NCBI RefSeq assembly: GCF_009792895.1
Contig: NZ_WSSC01000001.1
Span: forward strand, 186,001-250,000
Origin: Pigmentibacter ruber
GTDB taxonomy: Bacteria > Bdellovibrionota_B > Oligoflexia > Silvanigrellales > Silvanigrellaceae
DNA length: 64,000 nt
Reading direction: 5' to 3'
Shown: positions 1 to 8,960 of the stretch, piece by piece
Position numbering within the stretch: position 1 is the stretch's first letter
Layout of the letters: each line of letters starts with the position of its first letter
Made by a program: the position numbers and the translations under genes
The notes under the pieces: generated by a model
Told to the model about the DNA's origin: nothing
The model's input: the letters and a program-made list of their open reading frames with translations, nothing else
The model's database searches: none

Positions 1-948
1 AATAGTATCGCTGACAACTTGTTCGCCTAAACTTGCCAAATTTACATAAGTATGAGCTTTTAAATATTCACTCATATTCTTGTTAAATTCAAATTTATTA
101 TCAATACTACTTCTTTCAAATAAATCAAATAAAGTTTGAATGATTAAGGCGGCTGTTAATCCTTGTGTTCCATGCACATTTAATAAATGAATATCATAAT
201 TATTATCTATGCTTCGAAATTGTTTCAGACGTGTATAATTTTCGGCTAAGTAACTTTTAAATTTGGAAATATTTTTAATTTCTTCATTATCAGAAATTGA
301 AATAGATTTTACTTCATAACTTTTTTTATTCATAAAGGAAATAGTTTTATTCGACTCATGAAAATCTTCTAGAAGAGGAAAAAATTCTGATGAAAGGTTA
401 TTTTTTCTTGCTATCTCATTCACAGTATTGGAAAACTTTTTTGCAATAAAAGTTGATTCATAAATTGCATAATATTTTTCAAAAGAAAAGTCATGTCTGT
501 TAAAATTATCAAATGAAGGTTCATTACTAAAATTTATAAATTTGTTTTTATCCGTTAATATTTTAATATTTTCATATATTTCATGTTTTTTCTTAATAAA
601 GTTTAAATGTTCTTCTTCAGATAAATTTTTAATTTCTGGGAGATATTTTCGATATATTTCTTCCAGTTTATTTAATAATAAATGAGAGTTATAAATATTT
701 TCATCTTTTTTTATGAAATACCAATCAAAAGCTTCATCTATTTCATCGTATTCTTTACTAGAAATAATTTTCTTAAGTGATTTTTTTAAATTTTCTATAC
801 CACTATTAAATTCAGTACCAGTGCAAGAATTAAAATTATTACTTGTTATAATTTTTTTTTCTTCAAGTACTTCATTTTTTTTACAACTAGTAAGTAATAA
901 TATACTTGCCAGTATTGTAATATGTGTTTTTAAATTTTTTACAAACAT
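1..948 (-). CDS. Lipoprotein, C-terminus beyond the window edge; possible TcdA/TcdB-type pore-forming domain
   Basis: I translated this open frame of 316 codons, which has no stop before base 1, directly from the minus strand. It begins at ATG 948, 12 bases after the stop of the deaminase-like gene, behind an AAAGGA ribosome site, so the two are very probably one operon. Residues 1-22 form a lipoprotein signal ending in the lipobox LLTSC, so the product should be lipid-anchored. The rest is helical and charged, then at about 250-316 changes to an amphipathic stretch (NVHGTQGLTAALIIQTLFDL, then AHTYVNLASLGEQVVSDTI). From memory this resembles the start of the TcdA/TcdB pore-forming (translocation) region of large toxins. 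That is a weak, unverified resemblance, and the decisive part lies outside the window. The gene itself is well supported; its function is not. Confidence 0.7.
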   Translation of the reverse strand, partial: MFVKNLKTHITILASILLLTSCKKNEVLEEKKIITSNNFNSCTGTEFNSGIENLKKSLKKIISSKEYDEIDEAFDWYFIKKDENIYNSHLLLNKLEEIYRKYLPEIKNLSEEEHLNFIKKKHEIYENIKILTDKNKFINFSNEPSFDNFNRHDFSFEKYYAIYESTFIAKKFSNTVNEIARKNNLSSEFFPLLEDFHESNKTISFMNKKSYEVKSISISDNEEIKNISKFKSYLAENYTRLKQFRSIDNNYDIHLLNVHGTQGLTAALIIQTLFDLFERSSIDNKFEFNKNMSEYLKAHTYVNLASLGEQVVSDTI

Positions 949-959
949 ATATTGTCCTT

Positions 960-2666
960 TTAATTATATAAGTCTTTCAAATTTTTTGGCAGTACTTGGT
1001 ATATTTCTACTTTTAGATCTGGCCTTAGTCTGTTAAAGTAATGAAAAGCATTTGTGCATGATAAACATACAGGTAAAGATGAATAAATTGTTAATTTACC
1101 TTCAGTATTTATGCCTGATTTTTCTGTTTTGTTTAGTAAAGTTTCAAGTATCTTAATTTCTGCATCAGCATCTCTTTGATTAGTATTTAATTCTCTATTT
1201 GATGCATCAATTAATTTGTCCTTTTCAAGATTTGATTGCAGACTATTTATTTCATTTAAAAAAAAGTTATTTGAATCTTCAACTTTAAACGCAGGAAGTT
1301 TTGTATTTTCAGCTGAATAATTTGCAAAATATTGTTTTGTTTTTTCGTTATTGTTAAATTTAATATTTGTACCGCTTACTGTATAGTATTCTGTGGGTAT
1401 TTCACCTACCAGAGATGTTGACTTTGTACTCAATTCAAGAATAGCATATGCAACAGTTTTTATATTTCCTTTATTTGATAAAGTTAAGTCGTTTAGATAT
1501 TTCTTTCTTAAATCTTCTACTGAAGTTCTATCACTTTCATTAAAAGTAGTTTCAACTGGATTTTTTATTTTGACACGAATTTTATCTAATGCGGCTTTAA
1601 AAGTATCAAATTGTTTCTTTCCTAAAGTTGTATCAGCTATAATATTTTTTGGCTCTATGAAAGAGCTTGGCTTGTCAAACTTTATCTGAAAAATTGCACT
1701 TTTATTATTTTGTAAATCTTCTTTTTTTATGAGAAGTGAATTATATAGTTTGTATTGTTTTTTAGCTTCATTCAAATCAATAGAAACTACGTCAACTGGA
1801 TGAATTTCTCCTTCTTTAATTTTATATTTTTTTACTCCAATATTTTGAATAAATCCATCAGCTTCAAGTTTATATGAACTAGTTTCCCTATTATGAAACC
1901 AAGAATTTACTTGATTGGCTTTATTAGGAACTAAAACATGCAAGTAATAAACTGATTCTACTCCTGCAAATTTAGTCAAAGCATCACTAACTGGAAATAA
2001 ATTTACTCCATTTGTATTGCTTTTTACTGGAATAAATTCTTTTTGCTTACTTATAAAAGTGTATAATTCATCATTTTTTGTTACATTTTCAATTATAGCA
2101 TAGTTTGTATTGTATTGCGATTTTTCTAAAATTAGTTCAGTACTTGAGCTTAAATATATTTTAGATTTGATATTATATTGTTTCGTATTTTTATAAAAAT
2201 TTTGTAAATAATCATTTGTTTTATTTGGAAAATTTTTGTTATTATAAGAATATATATTAAGAATATATTGTTCATTCTTCTGAAGATTTTCTTTTGAAAT
2301 TCTATTTATGATCTTTAAATCAGGATCTTCTTTCCGCATTTCATTTATATAAAATTCGTTAAATCCAGAATTTTTAACATTGTTAAATCCATCTTCAGAT
2401 TGCACTGCGTAATATTTTTTAACTTCATTTCTTTTAATATTAATCAATTCTGCATAGGCTAAACTTATTATATTTTTATTTTTTGCATGGTTTTTAATTT
2501 TATCTAATGCAACTTTGTAACCTCTATAAGCTTCCGATTCTTTAGATAAAGGTATTTGTTTAATCGTAGGGATTTGTTCACCTGTGATGTGGCATTGAAC
2601 TGATAATGCTTGAGTTTGAATTATAAAAACTAAAGGCATGAAATAAAAAGAGATATTTTTTATCAC
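960..2666 (-). CDS. Secreted deaminase-fold protein with two related domains, the first degenerate
   Basis: A 568-residue protein with a signal peptide (about 1-21, ending TQALS). The C-terminal part carries the two hallmarks of the nucleic-acid/nucleotide deaminase superfamily: DAEIKILETL (D501, E503) and LPVCLSC (C534, C537), followed by the typical helix-strand unit FHYFNRLRPDLKVEIY. This arrangement is closest to the bacterial toxin deaminases of the BURPS668_1122 (Toxin-deaminase) type, in which D replaces the first His ligand. The N-terminal part repeats the fold: FKAALDKI, VAYAILEL, EYYTV and LTIYSS of the second copy match YKVALDKI, LAYAELIN, KYYAV and LNIYSY of the first. In the first copy the motif reads DPDLKII and both Cys are lost. 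The 220-345 segment between them is unrecognised. I infer a toxin or effector exported by Sec; the substrate is unknown. An immunity gene is not evident unless it is the downstream lipoprotein. Confidence 0.72.
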   Translation of the reverse strand: MIKNISFYFMPLVFIIQTQALSVQCHITGEQIPTIKQIPLSKESEAYRGYKVALDKIKNHAKNKNIISLAYAELINIKRNEVKKYYAVQSEDGFNNVKNSGFNEFYINEMRKEDPDLKIINRISKENLQKNEQYILNIYSYNNKNFPNKTNDYLQNFYKNTKQYNIKSKIYLSSSTELILEKSQYNTNYAIIENVTKNDELYTFISKQKEFIPVKSNTNGVNLFPVSDALTKFAGVESVYYLHVLVPNKANQVNSWFHNRETSSYKLEADGFIQNIGVKKYKIKEGEIHPVDVVSIDLNEAKKQYKLYNSLLIKKEDLQNNKSAIFQIKFDKPSSFIEPKNIIADTTLGKKQFDTFKAALDKIRVKIKNPVETTFNESDRTSVEDLRKKYLNDLTLSNKGNIKTVAYAILELSTKSTSLVGEIPTEYYTVSGTNIKFNNNEKTKQYFANYSAENTKLPAFKVEDSNNFFLNEINSLQSNLEKDKLIDASNRELNTNQRDADAEIKILETLLNKTEKSGINTEGKLTIYSSLPVCLSCTNAFHYFNRLRPDLKVEIYQVLPKNLKDLYN

Positions 2667-2707
2667 TTGTTTAATCCTTTTAATTATTAAAAAATAGAAT
2701 AAATATA

Positions 2708-2746
2708 TAAATTAATTTAATATAATTAATATATTAAATTAATTTA
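2708..2746. promoter_or_regulatory. Perfect 17-bp inverted repeat in the leader region of the deaminase gene
   Basis: Two perfectly complementary 17-base arms (2708-2724 and 2730-2746) surround a 5-base centre, 42-80 bases upstream of the deaminase start codon. All bases are A or T except none, so chance is higher than for a mixed sequence, but the match is complete. It could be an operator or an mRNA hairpin in the 5' leader. The rest of 2667-3179 is very AT-rich, and I see no further gene in it. Confidence 0.4.
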
Positions 2747-3179
2747 ATAAGTAACAAAATATATTCGTATATTGAAATAAGTTATAATTACTTTTTTTTA
2801 TAAATAAAATTATAAAATTTAATAAATTTAAATATATATAATTTTTTTTTGTAAGTATACAAATATTATTGAATTATTTGTTAATATTAAAAATTTTTTT
2901 GAACTTAAAATTATCTTGTAAATTTAATATGTTGAAAATTGATTTGATTATGAATTTTTTTTGACTGAATAAATATTAAATGTAATTGTTACTTTAAAGT
3001 AGGAAATTTTTTTCTGTTGAAAAGTCAAAATGGCTTTTAAGTATGAATATTATTGCATAATTTAATTTTAAATTTGATATAAATTAAAAATATAACAACT
3101 AAAAAATTGGATAAAAATTTAAAATTATTAAAGAAACTAATTTTTGTTAAGTTAAAGTGTTTGAGGTACAATTGACTGA

Positions 3180-5225
3180 ATGTTACATTCCAAATGGTCT
3201 TTAAAAGTCTATTACTTCTATATTCTATTTTTATCTTTGGTATTGCCTTTTCTTTTTTCAATTGGAATCTTAGCATTTTTGGTTGCTAGCTCTAATAAAA
3301 GAATTGACTTAGCAAATACACAATTAAGACGAAGTATTGAATTAGAATTAGTTGACTCACTTTATAAGTATCAAAACACAATTCAATCAATTCTCCAGTC
3401 AGAAGAGTTAAAGTTTCTTTTAAATTCTACTATTGATAATGAGGAAAATAATAGAAAAAAACTAAATAGTCTAATTAAATCAAAAATATCAAATTTAGAC
3501 TTTAAATGGAGTGAATGGAATATATATAACTCAAGAGGAAAATTAGTATATACAAATCTAAATAAAATTAATTTTATTGAAAATATTTTTAACGTATTGC
3601 CTAAAAATAGCGGTTATTTATTCTTAGATAATGAAAAGAAAAAAATAAATTTTATAACTCCCATTACTTATTACATTGAAAAAAGTTCAAGTAAAAATAA
3701 TGGTTTTATTACTGTAAGTATTTCTATTGAAGACATAAAAAGTAAATTTCCAGAAATAATAAAAATTAATAAAATTGGCAATGAGATAGATATTAATAAT
3801 TTAAACATTGAAACAAATTTATCTTTTCAAAAAAGAACTAGTAATATTTTAGTATATATATATTCAATTATTATTTTGGTATTTATTATTTTTTGTAGTT
3901 TATTTGGCTATAAAATTTTTACAAAAAATATTATAAATAAGGTTTTGTCACTAAAAGTTAGAGTTGGAAATGAAATTGATAAAACATATAAAACTGATGT
4001 AAAAAATGAATTAGAATCACTTTCGCTGATCTTTGATTATTACTTAAGATATTCGAAATTTTTACAAAATCAATTACTTCTTAATTCAAAACTATCTGCT
4101 GCAGGTAATTTAGCTCATTTTATTGCACATGATTTAAGAAAGCCATTTTCAAAATTGAGATATTTTGTAGGTGAAATTAAAAATTTTTCTAGCTTAATAA
4201 AATTAAGAAACTTTATTAATGAATTTGAAGTTTCGCTTCTTGATTCTATCGACTATGTAGATCATTTTTTAAATGAAATTATGGAAGCTTCAATTGAAAA
4301 AGTAGAAAATATCCAGCATGTTCCTATAGAGGATATTATTTTAGCTGCTTTATCGCAAATATCTTTTGGAAATAGAGCTGTTGATATTAGTTTTAATTAT
4401 AAAATTGATTTTAATTTAGTTTTATTAGTGTCTAGGCAAAGAATTATCAGAGTTTTTATAAATTTGCTAAGCAATGCCTATGAAGCAATGAATTATGAAG
4501 GAAGTATATGGATTTATAGTAAAGAAAAAAAGATAAATGATAAGTTATTTCTTGAGATCTGTATTGGAAATAGTAATTCATTTATCCCTTCAAATATTAT
4601 TGATAAAATTTTTGAACCTTTTTTTACCTTAAATAAAAGCAATGGGACGGGATTAGGTTTAGCAATTGTGCAAAAAATAATTACATTACACGGCGGAAGT
4701 ATTAAGTGTTTTAATATTCCAAATAGGGGTGTAGAATTTATTTTTAATTTGCCAGCAGAAAAATTTCATTATAATAACAAAATTTTTCATTTGCCAAATA
4801 GTTTTAAGTTGGAAAGTAGTTTTCATCGAAATTTGCAATTTGATTCTGATTTTGCGAATAAAAAAAGTATTATTGTTTTAGATGATGATCCCCTTATAAT
4901 TAGAAGTTGGAAAAGAGCTTTAAAAAATGTAAATACAATTTCCTTTCTTTATCCAGAAGAATTGTTGCAGCAATTTAATAAGCAGTCAAAATTAACCAAT
5001 GAGATTGATTTTATTATTTCCGATTACTATTTTGGGAATAACTCAAATTTAAGCTTTAAAGATTTTGTTTCAGATTTGCGGAAAATGTATCAGGGAATTA
5101 TATTTTTATCAACAGATAGTGAAGACATAGACAGTTTAATGCTGGATAAATATCGAATAATTAAGATTGAAAAAAAAGTATATAGTTATGATCAATTGAA
5201 TTCAATTCGAAAAAAATTTAAATGA
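3180..5225 (+). CDS. Hybrid sensor histidine kinase with C-terminal receiver domain
   Basis: A 681-residue membrane sensor. TM1 (about 11-36) and TM2 (about 223-245) enclose a roughly 185-residue periplasmic domain of no family I recognise. The HisKA H-box reads FIAHDLRKPF (H317). The HATPase domain has an N-box (NLLSNAYEAM), an F-box (FEPFFTL) and a G-box (NGTGLGLAIVQKI). From about 560 a receiver-like domain follows, with acidic VLDDDP, phospho-acceptor candidate SDYYF and T/S switch LSTDS; the conserved Lys is probably IEKK. A GAGGT ribosome site precedes ATG 3180. The last codons and the stop lie in a tandem repeat shared with the end of tldE. No partner regulator is adjacent, so the signal and target are unknown. 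It may be a phosphorelay hub that passes phosphate internally. Confidence 0.85.
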   Translation: MLHSKWSLKVYYFYILFLSLVLPFLFSIGILAFLVASSNKRIDLANTQLRRSIELELVDSLYKYQNTIQSILQSEELKFLLNSTIDNEENNRKKLNSLIKSKISNLDFKWSEWNIYNSRGKLVYTNLNKINFIENIFNVLPKNSGYLFLDNEKKKINFITPITYYIEKSSSKNNGFITVSISIEDIKSKFPEIIKINKIGNEIDINNLNIETNLSFQKRTSNILVYIYSIIILVFIIFCSLFGYKIFTKNIINKVLSLKVRVGNEIDKTYKTDVKNELESLSLIFDYYLRYSKFLQNQLLLNSKLSAAGNLAHFIAHDLRKPFSKLRYFVGEIKNFSSLIKLRNFINEFEVSLLDSIDYVDHFLNEIMEASIEKVENIQHVPIEDIILAALSQISFGNRAVDISFNYKIDFNLVLLVSRQRIIRVFINLLSNAYEAMNYEGSIWIYSKEKKINDKLFLEICIGNSNSFIPSNIIDKIFEPFFTLNKSNGTGLGLAIVQKIITLHGGSIKCFNIPNRGVEFIFNLPAEKFHYNNKIFHLPNSFKLESSFHRNLQFDSDFANKKSIIVLDDDPLIIRSWKRALKNVNTISFLYPEELLQQFNKQSKLTNEIDFIISDYYFGNNSNLSFKDFVSDLRKMYQGIIFLSTDSEDIDSLMLDKYRIIKIEKKVYSYDQLNSIRKKFK

Positions 5226-5325
5226 ATAATTATTTTTAATCACAGATAATTCTTTGAAGCATATATTTGAAAGCAATTTAAATGAATTAACTATTTCCAG
5301 TCACTGATAATTCTTTAATCCATAT
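5206..5325. repeat. Imperfect tandem duplication of about 60 bp covering the 3' ends of two convergent genes
   Basis: Unit 1 (5206-5264) and unit 2 (5266-5325) align over their full length with roughly 80% identity; for example both contain TTTAAATGAAT and GATAATTCTTT. Unit 2 encodes the last residues of TldE (KELSVTGNS), and unit 1 read on the same strand still gives KELSV. Unit 1 also supplies the last codons and the stop of the sensor kinase. The likely event is a local duplication of the tldE end. Confidence 0.75.
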
Positions 5326-6645
5326 GTTAGGTGATATACCTTTGTGCGTGACAGTTTCGTTATCATCAATATAAATAATATTACTCAATAGAGTTAAAAA
5401 ATCACCAGCAACAGTTGCTGACTCTATACTTGTTTTTTTTCCATCTTTAATAAAAAAGCCATCAAATGGTAAAGAAAAAGAACCTTGTAAAGCATTGACA
5501 CCAGCATGTAAAGCTTTGACGTTTTCAACATAAATTGCATTATTTTCTTGATTTAAAGAAAATTCTTGATCTATGTGTATTTTATGATTTTTACTGACAT
5601 GTAAAAAATATGGGGAAATCGTAAGTTTTGATCCTAAATGACAGTGTCCTGTTGATTTAGTATTAAATTTTTGAGCTGTAAAACTGCTATGTAAGAATGT
5701 TATAAGTTTTCCTTCTTGGATGATATCTATATTTTTTGTTAAAGTACCTTCTTCATCAAAATGACAAGGATCTGGATTTTCCACATGGAGTGGGGAATCT
5801 GATAAATTTAAAATGCTAGAAGCAATTTGGGTGTTTAAATTTTCTATATTCAATAAACTTTTTTTATCTAAGATATTTTGTGCGTTAAGGAAATTGCCAA
5901 ATGCATAAAGCAAGTCTAAAAATGCTTCGGGCGAAAATATTGTTTTGTATTTCCCTGACTTAATATTGATATAATCTAAATGATTTTCAGTTTTTTTAAT
6001 AGCTTTGTCAGCACAGTCAATGACATTTAAATTTTTAAATCCTTTTGAAATTGAGATATGTCCTGCTTCTCTAGCAATTTTATTTGTTTCTTGCGCTAAA
6101 GGAAAAAAGTAGCAGTAAGCAATATTATTTTCGGATATTTTAAATGCACCTAAACTATTAAAATAAAATCGTTTGGAAAATGAATCACCAACTTTATTAT
6201 AAGGAACACTTTTGAAAATAGGCGAGTGGTCTAAAATTTTACTTTCAGCAGCAATACATTTTTCTACTAAATCCTGCATCGTAATTTTATTTTCTTGATT
6301 ATTACTTATTTGCATATTTTCAGTTGAATCTTGGCAATATTCACTAAAATTATAAATATTTTCTGTTGAAGCATATTCTGCACTTGAATGAGCTAAAATA
6401 AGAGCGTCGGTTAAACCTGCATAAGTTAAATTTGAAGTGCTTGTTACTCCTGCTTGCTGTTTATCGTTCCATACACGAACTAACAAATAGGATTTGCTTG
6501 CAGAATTTAGGCCAAATGGTTTTTTATTTTTTGCACTTGCTGAGCTTTCTTCCTTTGCAGATCCAAAAACATCATATTTTTTAATACCCAAAGATCTTGC
6601 AATGGAATCTATATCTGATTTTATTTGTTCGATATTTAATGACAT
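5287..6645 (-). CDS. tldE: TldE/PmbA, partner of the TldD metalloprotease
   Basis: A 452-residue TldD/PmbA-family protein, the TldE (PmbA) half of the TldD/E heterodimer that cleaves unfolded or peptide substrates; in Escherichia coli it matures microcin B17 and degrades CcdA. It lacks the HExxxH motif, as expected for TldE, and keeps the C-terminal core around LQGSFSLPFDGFFIKDGK. I chose ATG 6645 because AAAGGATT precedes it at correct spacing; the frame stays open to 6744 inside tldD, but the extra residues have no family similarity. It begins 15 bases after the tldD stop, so the two are co-translated. Its last codons lie in a tandem repeat. Confidence 0.92.
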   Translation of the reverse strand: MSLNIEQIKSDIDSIARSLGIKKYDVFGSAKEESSASAKNKKPFGLNSASKSYLLVRVWNDKQQAGVTSTSNLTYAGLTDALILAHSSAEYASTENIYNFSEYCQDSTENMQISNNQENKITMQDLVEKCIAAESKILDHSPIFKSVPYNKVGDSFSKRFYFNSLGAFKISENNIAYCYFFPLAQETNKIAREAGHISISKGFKNLNVIDCADKAIKKTENHLDYINIKSGKYKTIFSPEAFLDLLYAFGNFLNAQNILDKKSLLNIENLNTQIASSILNLSDSPLHVENPDPCHFDEEGTLTKNIDIIQEGKLITFLHSSFTAQKFNTKSTGHCHLGSKLTISPYFLHVSKNHKIHIDQEFSLNQENNAIYVENVKALHAGVNALQGSFSLPFDGFFIKDGKKTSIESATVAGDFLTLLSNIIYIDDNETVTHKGISPNIWIKELSVTGNS

Positions 6646-6659
6646 AAATGAATCCTTTA

Positions 6660-8123
6660 TTATCGCCCACCAACGGTTATAGCATCTACTTTTATATGTG
6701 GTTGTCCAACTGTGACATAAATACTGCCACTTACTGAACCGCAAAACCCTGCTGATATATCTAAATCATTTCCAGACATTGATATTTTATGCATGATATC
6801 TTCGGCTTGGCCAATTAAAGTAGCCCCTTTAATTGGTTTTGTAACTTTTCCATTTTCAATTAACCAAGCTTCTTCTACACCAAAATTAAAGTCACCAGTT
6901 CCGTTAACACTTCCGCCACCTAAGTTTTTACAATAGATTCCTTTTTCAATGCTCGAAATCATATCATTTGTACTATATTTTCCAGGTGCAATATAAGTAT
7001 TTCGCATTCTGCTTGCAGGAGCAAAAGTATAATTTTGCCTTCTTCCACTTCCAGTTCTTGGATGGCCTGTTAATAAACTCCCCATTCTGTCACTTAAAAA
7101 ATTTCTCAATACTCCATTTTCTATGAGTAGGGTTTTTTGCACTGGCATTCCTTCATCATCCATATCTAAGGAACCAAAACCATTTTCCCAAAACCCTTCA
7201 TCCCAAGCAGTTAAATTTTCATGTGCTATTTTTTCTCCTTTTTTATCAGCAAAAGGAGTTGAATTTCTTTGGACTGCAGTTGTTTCTAGTAAATGTCCAC
7301 ATGCTTCATGGAAAATCACTCCACCAAACTTATTTGCTAAAACTACTGGATATGTTCCTGATTGAACATATTCTGCATGCAACATATTTCCTGCAATTTC
7401 AGCTAATGAATTTGTAAGTAATTCAGCATCGATATTTTTAAAAAAAGCAGGATTAGAAGCATCACCAATTCTTTTATGCGAAGAAGTTCTATGTGCTTTA
7501 TCCACACAAACAGCTTGGACAGATAAGCTTTGATTTAAACGAATATCTCTTGCAAAAATTCCGTCACTTGCAGCAACCAGTACTTCTTGCCAATCTCTAA
7601 AACCATTTGTTGTTACGCTGTTTAGATATTTAGTTATATTTTTTTGTCTATTATTTATTTGCAATAAAACATCACAAATTTCTTTAACTGAGCTTCCTTG
7701 ATTGAGCCAATTATTTTTGTTTCTTAATAAGCCATAGTCTCTAAGTGGCTCTAAATTTACTTCACTTATAATTCTATTTTGCATTATTTTCAGTGAATGA
7801 ATATCTAATGCTTTTTCTAGAATTCTTTTTAATCCATTAAAACTGACATCATTTGTGGAAACATAACAATCTTCTTTTCCCTTGAAAACTCTAACACCAG
7901 CGCCTAGAGACAAGCTTGGATTTATTGCAGTTACTTTACCATTTTCAACTAATCCACTTAAGTGATTCCCTCTTTGTAAAAAAAATTCAATAAAATCAGC
8001 TCCACTTGCTAATCCAATGCCTAGTAAAATAGAAAGCGGGTAACGCCATGAGTCATCAAATGATGATTGCGAACTGAGCATAGAATTATAAGATAAATTT
8101 TCTAGTGTAAGGTTGTTCGGCAT
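6660..8123 (-). CDS. tldD: TldD, zinc metalloprotease subunit
   Basis: A 487-residue protein of normal length for TldD. The metal-binding and catalytic motif HEACGH (H272, E273, H277) is intact, and the C-terminal GFCGSVSGS segment supplies the Cys region used as a further ligand in the family. It forms the active subunit of the cytoplasmic TldD/TldE protease, whose narrow access channel restricts it to unfolded segments. The start ATG 8123 follows GAGGA at 6-base spacing. It lies between the solute-binding protein gene (30 bases upstream) and tldE (15 bases downstream) and is probably transcribed from the aspS side. No peptide antibiotic precursor is seen nearby, so a general proteolytic role is more likely than a dedicated maturation role. 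Confidence 0.95.
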   Translation of the reverse strand: MPNNLTLENLSYNSMLSSQSSFDDSWRYPLSILLGIGLASGADFIEFFLQRGNHLSGLVENGKVTAINPSLSLGAGVRVFKGKEDCYVSTNDVSFNGLKRILEKALDIHSLKIMQNRIISEVNLEPLRDYGLLRNKNNWLNQGSSVKEICDVLLQINNRQKNITKYLNSVTTNGFRDWQEVLVAASDGIFARDIRLNQSLSVQAVCVDKAHRTSSHKRIGDASNPAFFKNIDAELLTNSLAEIAGNMLHAEYVQSGTYPVVLANKFGGVIFHEACGHLLETTAVQRNSTPFADKKGEKIAHENLTAWDEGFWENGFGSLDMDDEGMPVQKTLLIENGVLRNFLSDRMGSLLTGHPRTGSGRRQNYTFAPASRMRNTYIAPGKYSTNDMISSIEKGIYCKNLGGGSVNGTGDFNFGVEEAWLIENGKVTKPIKGATLIGQAEDIMHKISMSGNDLDISAGFCGSVSGSIYVTVGQPHIKVDAITVGGR

Positions 8124-8153
8124 TTTTTCCTCGAAAATGTTATTTAGATAAAA

Positions 8154-8936
8154 CTAAGGTAAATAAAGATCTTTTCGATATTTATCGAGTATTTGATCAT
8201 ACTTTCCAGAAGATTTTAACAATTTTCCTGAGTTTGTTAAGTTTTTAATAGTTTCTAAGGAAGCGTTTTTTGTTACTGCTAAGAAAAAGGTTACTCGCAT
8301 TGGTGTGTATCCTTTTTTCAGTTTTCTCAGATCTTGTCCAAGAGTTCTAGTAGATTTAATCAATGGTGCTTCTGAAGAATATAAAGCATCAACTTCACCA
8401 TTGAATAGCATGGTTATGCATTGATTCAAAGTTGGGACGGGAAAAAGATTTTGGAATCCTTGATTAATTAAATATTTATTTAGTACTGAATCTAACCAGA
8501 CACATACTTTTTTTAAATTTTTTACTTCATCAACAGTTTCTGATTTCTTTTTATTCTCTTTTAAAGTAAAAAAAGAAGTTTCAATACTAATAATATTAAA
8601 AACATTATGATATTTTTTATTGTTACTATCATTTAATACAGCGATTGTGGCATAAACTTCTTTACTATCTACTGTAGTAGAATTCATTTTTTTATAGATA
8701 CTGGGATAAGCTTCCACTTGAGTTTTTATATTTAACGTTCCTATTTTAAAAACTTCTTGTGCAACTTCAAAATAGAACTCCCCAGGGGATGGAGGAGTTA
8801 AAAGTGTTATTTTTTCTTTTGCATAAATTTTGCAAGGTAAGAAAACTAACAATACAACTATATAAAATAAAAATATAGCTTTGTTACTATTTTGAACTTG
8901 GTTTGTTAAATCGAGCCTTTTAAAAAGATAAAGCAC
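8154..8936 (-). CDS. Periplasmic solute-binding-like protein (SBP_bac_3 type)
   Basis: A protein of about 260 residues with an N-terminal hydrophobic segment (AIFLFYIVVLLVFLPCKIYA), then a body resembling family 3 extracellular solute-binding proteins: a two-lobe pattern with GEVDALYSSEAPL and a C-terminal KYDQILDKYRKD as in amino-acid-binding proteins. No permease or ATPase gene is nearby, so it may be an orphan receptor or sensor subunit. I prefer GTG 8936 because GAGGA lies just upstream; the frame also allows TTG 8957, three bases after the aspS stop, with no ribosome site. The unusually long n-region before the hydrophobic core makes a membrane-anchored form possible. Confidence 0.7.
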   Translation of the reverse strand: MLYLFKRLDLTNQVQNSNKAIFLFYIVVLLVFLPCKIYAKEKITLLTPPSPGEFYFEVAQEVFKIGTLNIKTQVEAYPSIYKKMNSTTVDSKEVYATIAVLNDSNNKKYHNVFNIISIETSFFTLKENKKKSETVDEVKNLKKVCVWLDSVLNKYLINQGFQNLFPVPTLNQCITMLFNGEVDALYSSEAPLIKSTRTLGQDLRKLKKGYTPMRVTFFLAVTKNASLETIKNLTNSGKLLKSSGKYDQILDKYRKDLYLP

Positions 8937-8960
8937 TTTTTCCTCGATAGTCTTCAAAAG

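Noticed and set aside
713..1036. Plus-strand open frame opposite the lipoprotein and deaminase genes
   Set aside because: It overlaps both well-supported minus-strand genes, has no ribosome site and a composition that mirrors the antisense strand.
3037..3276. Minus-strand frame before the sensor kinase
   Set aside because: It covers the kinase start and the leader on the wrong strand, with no ribosome site.
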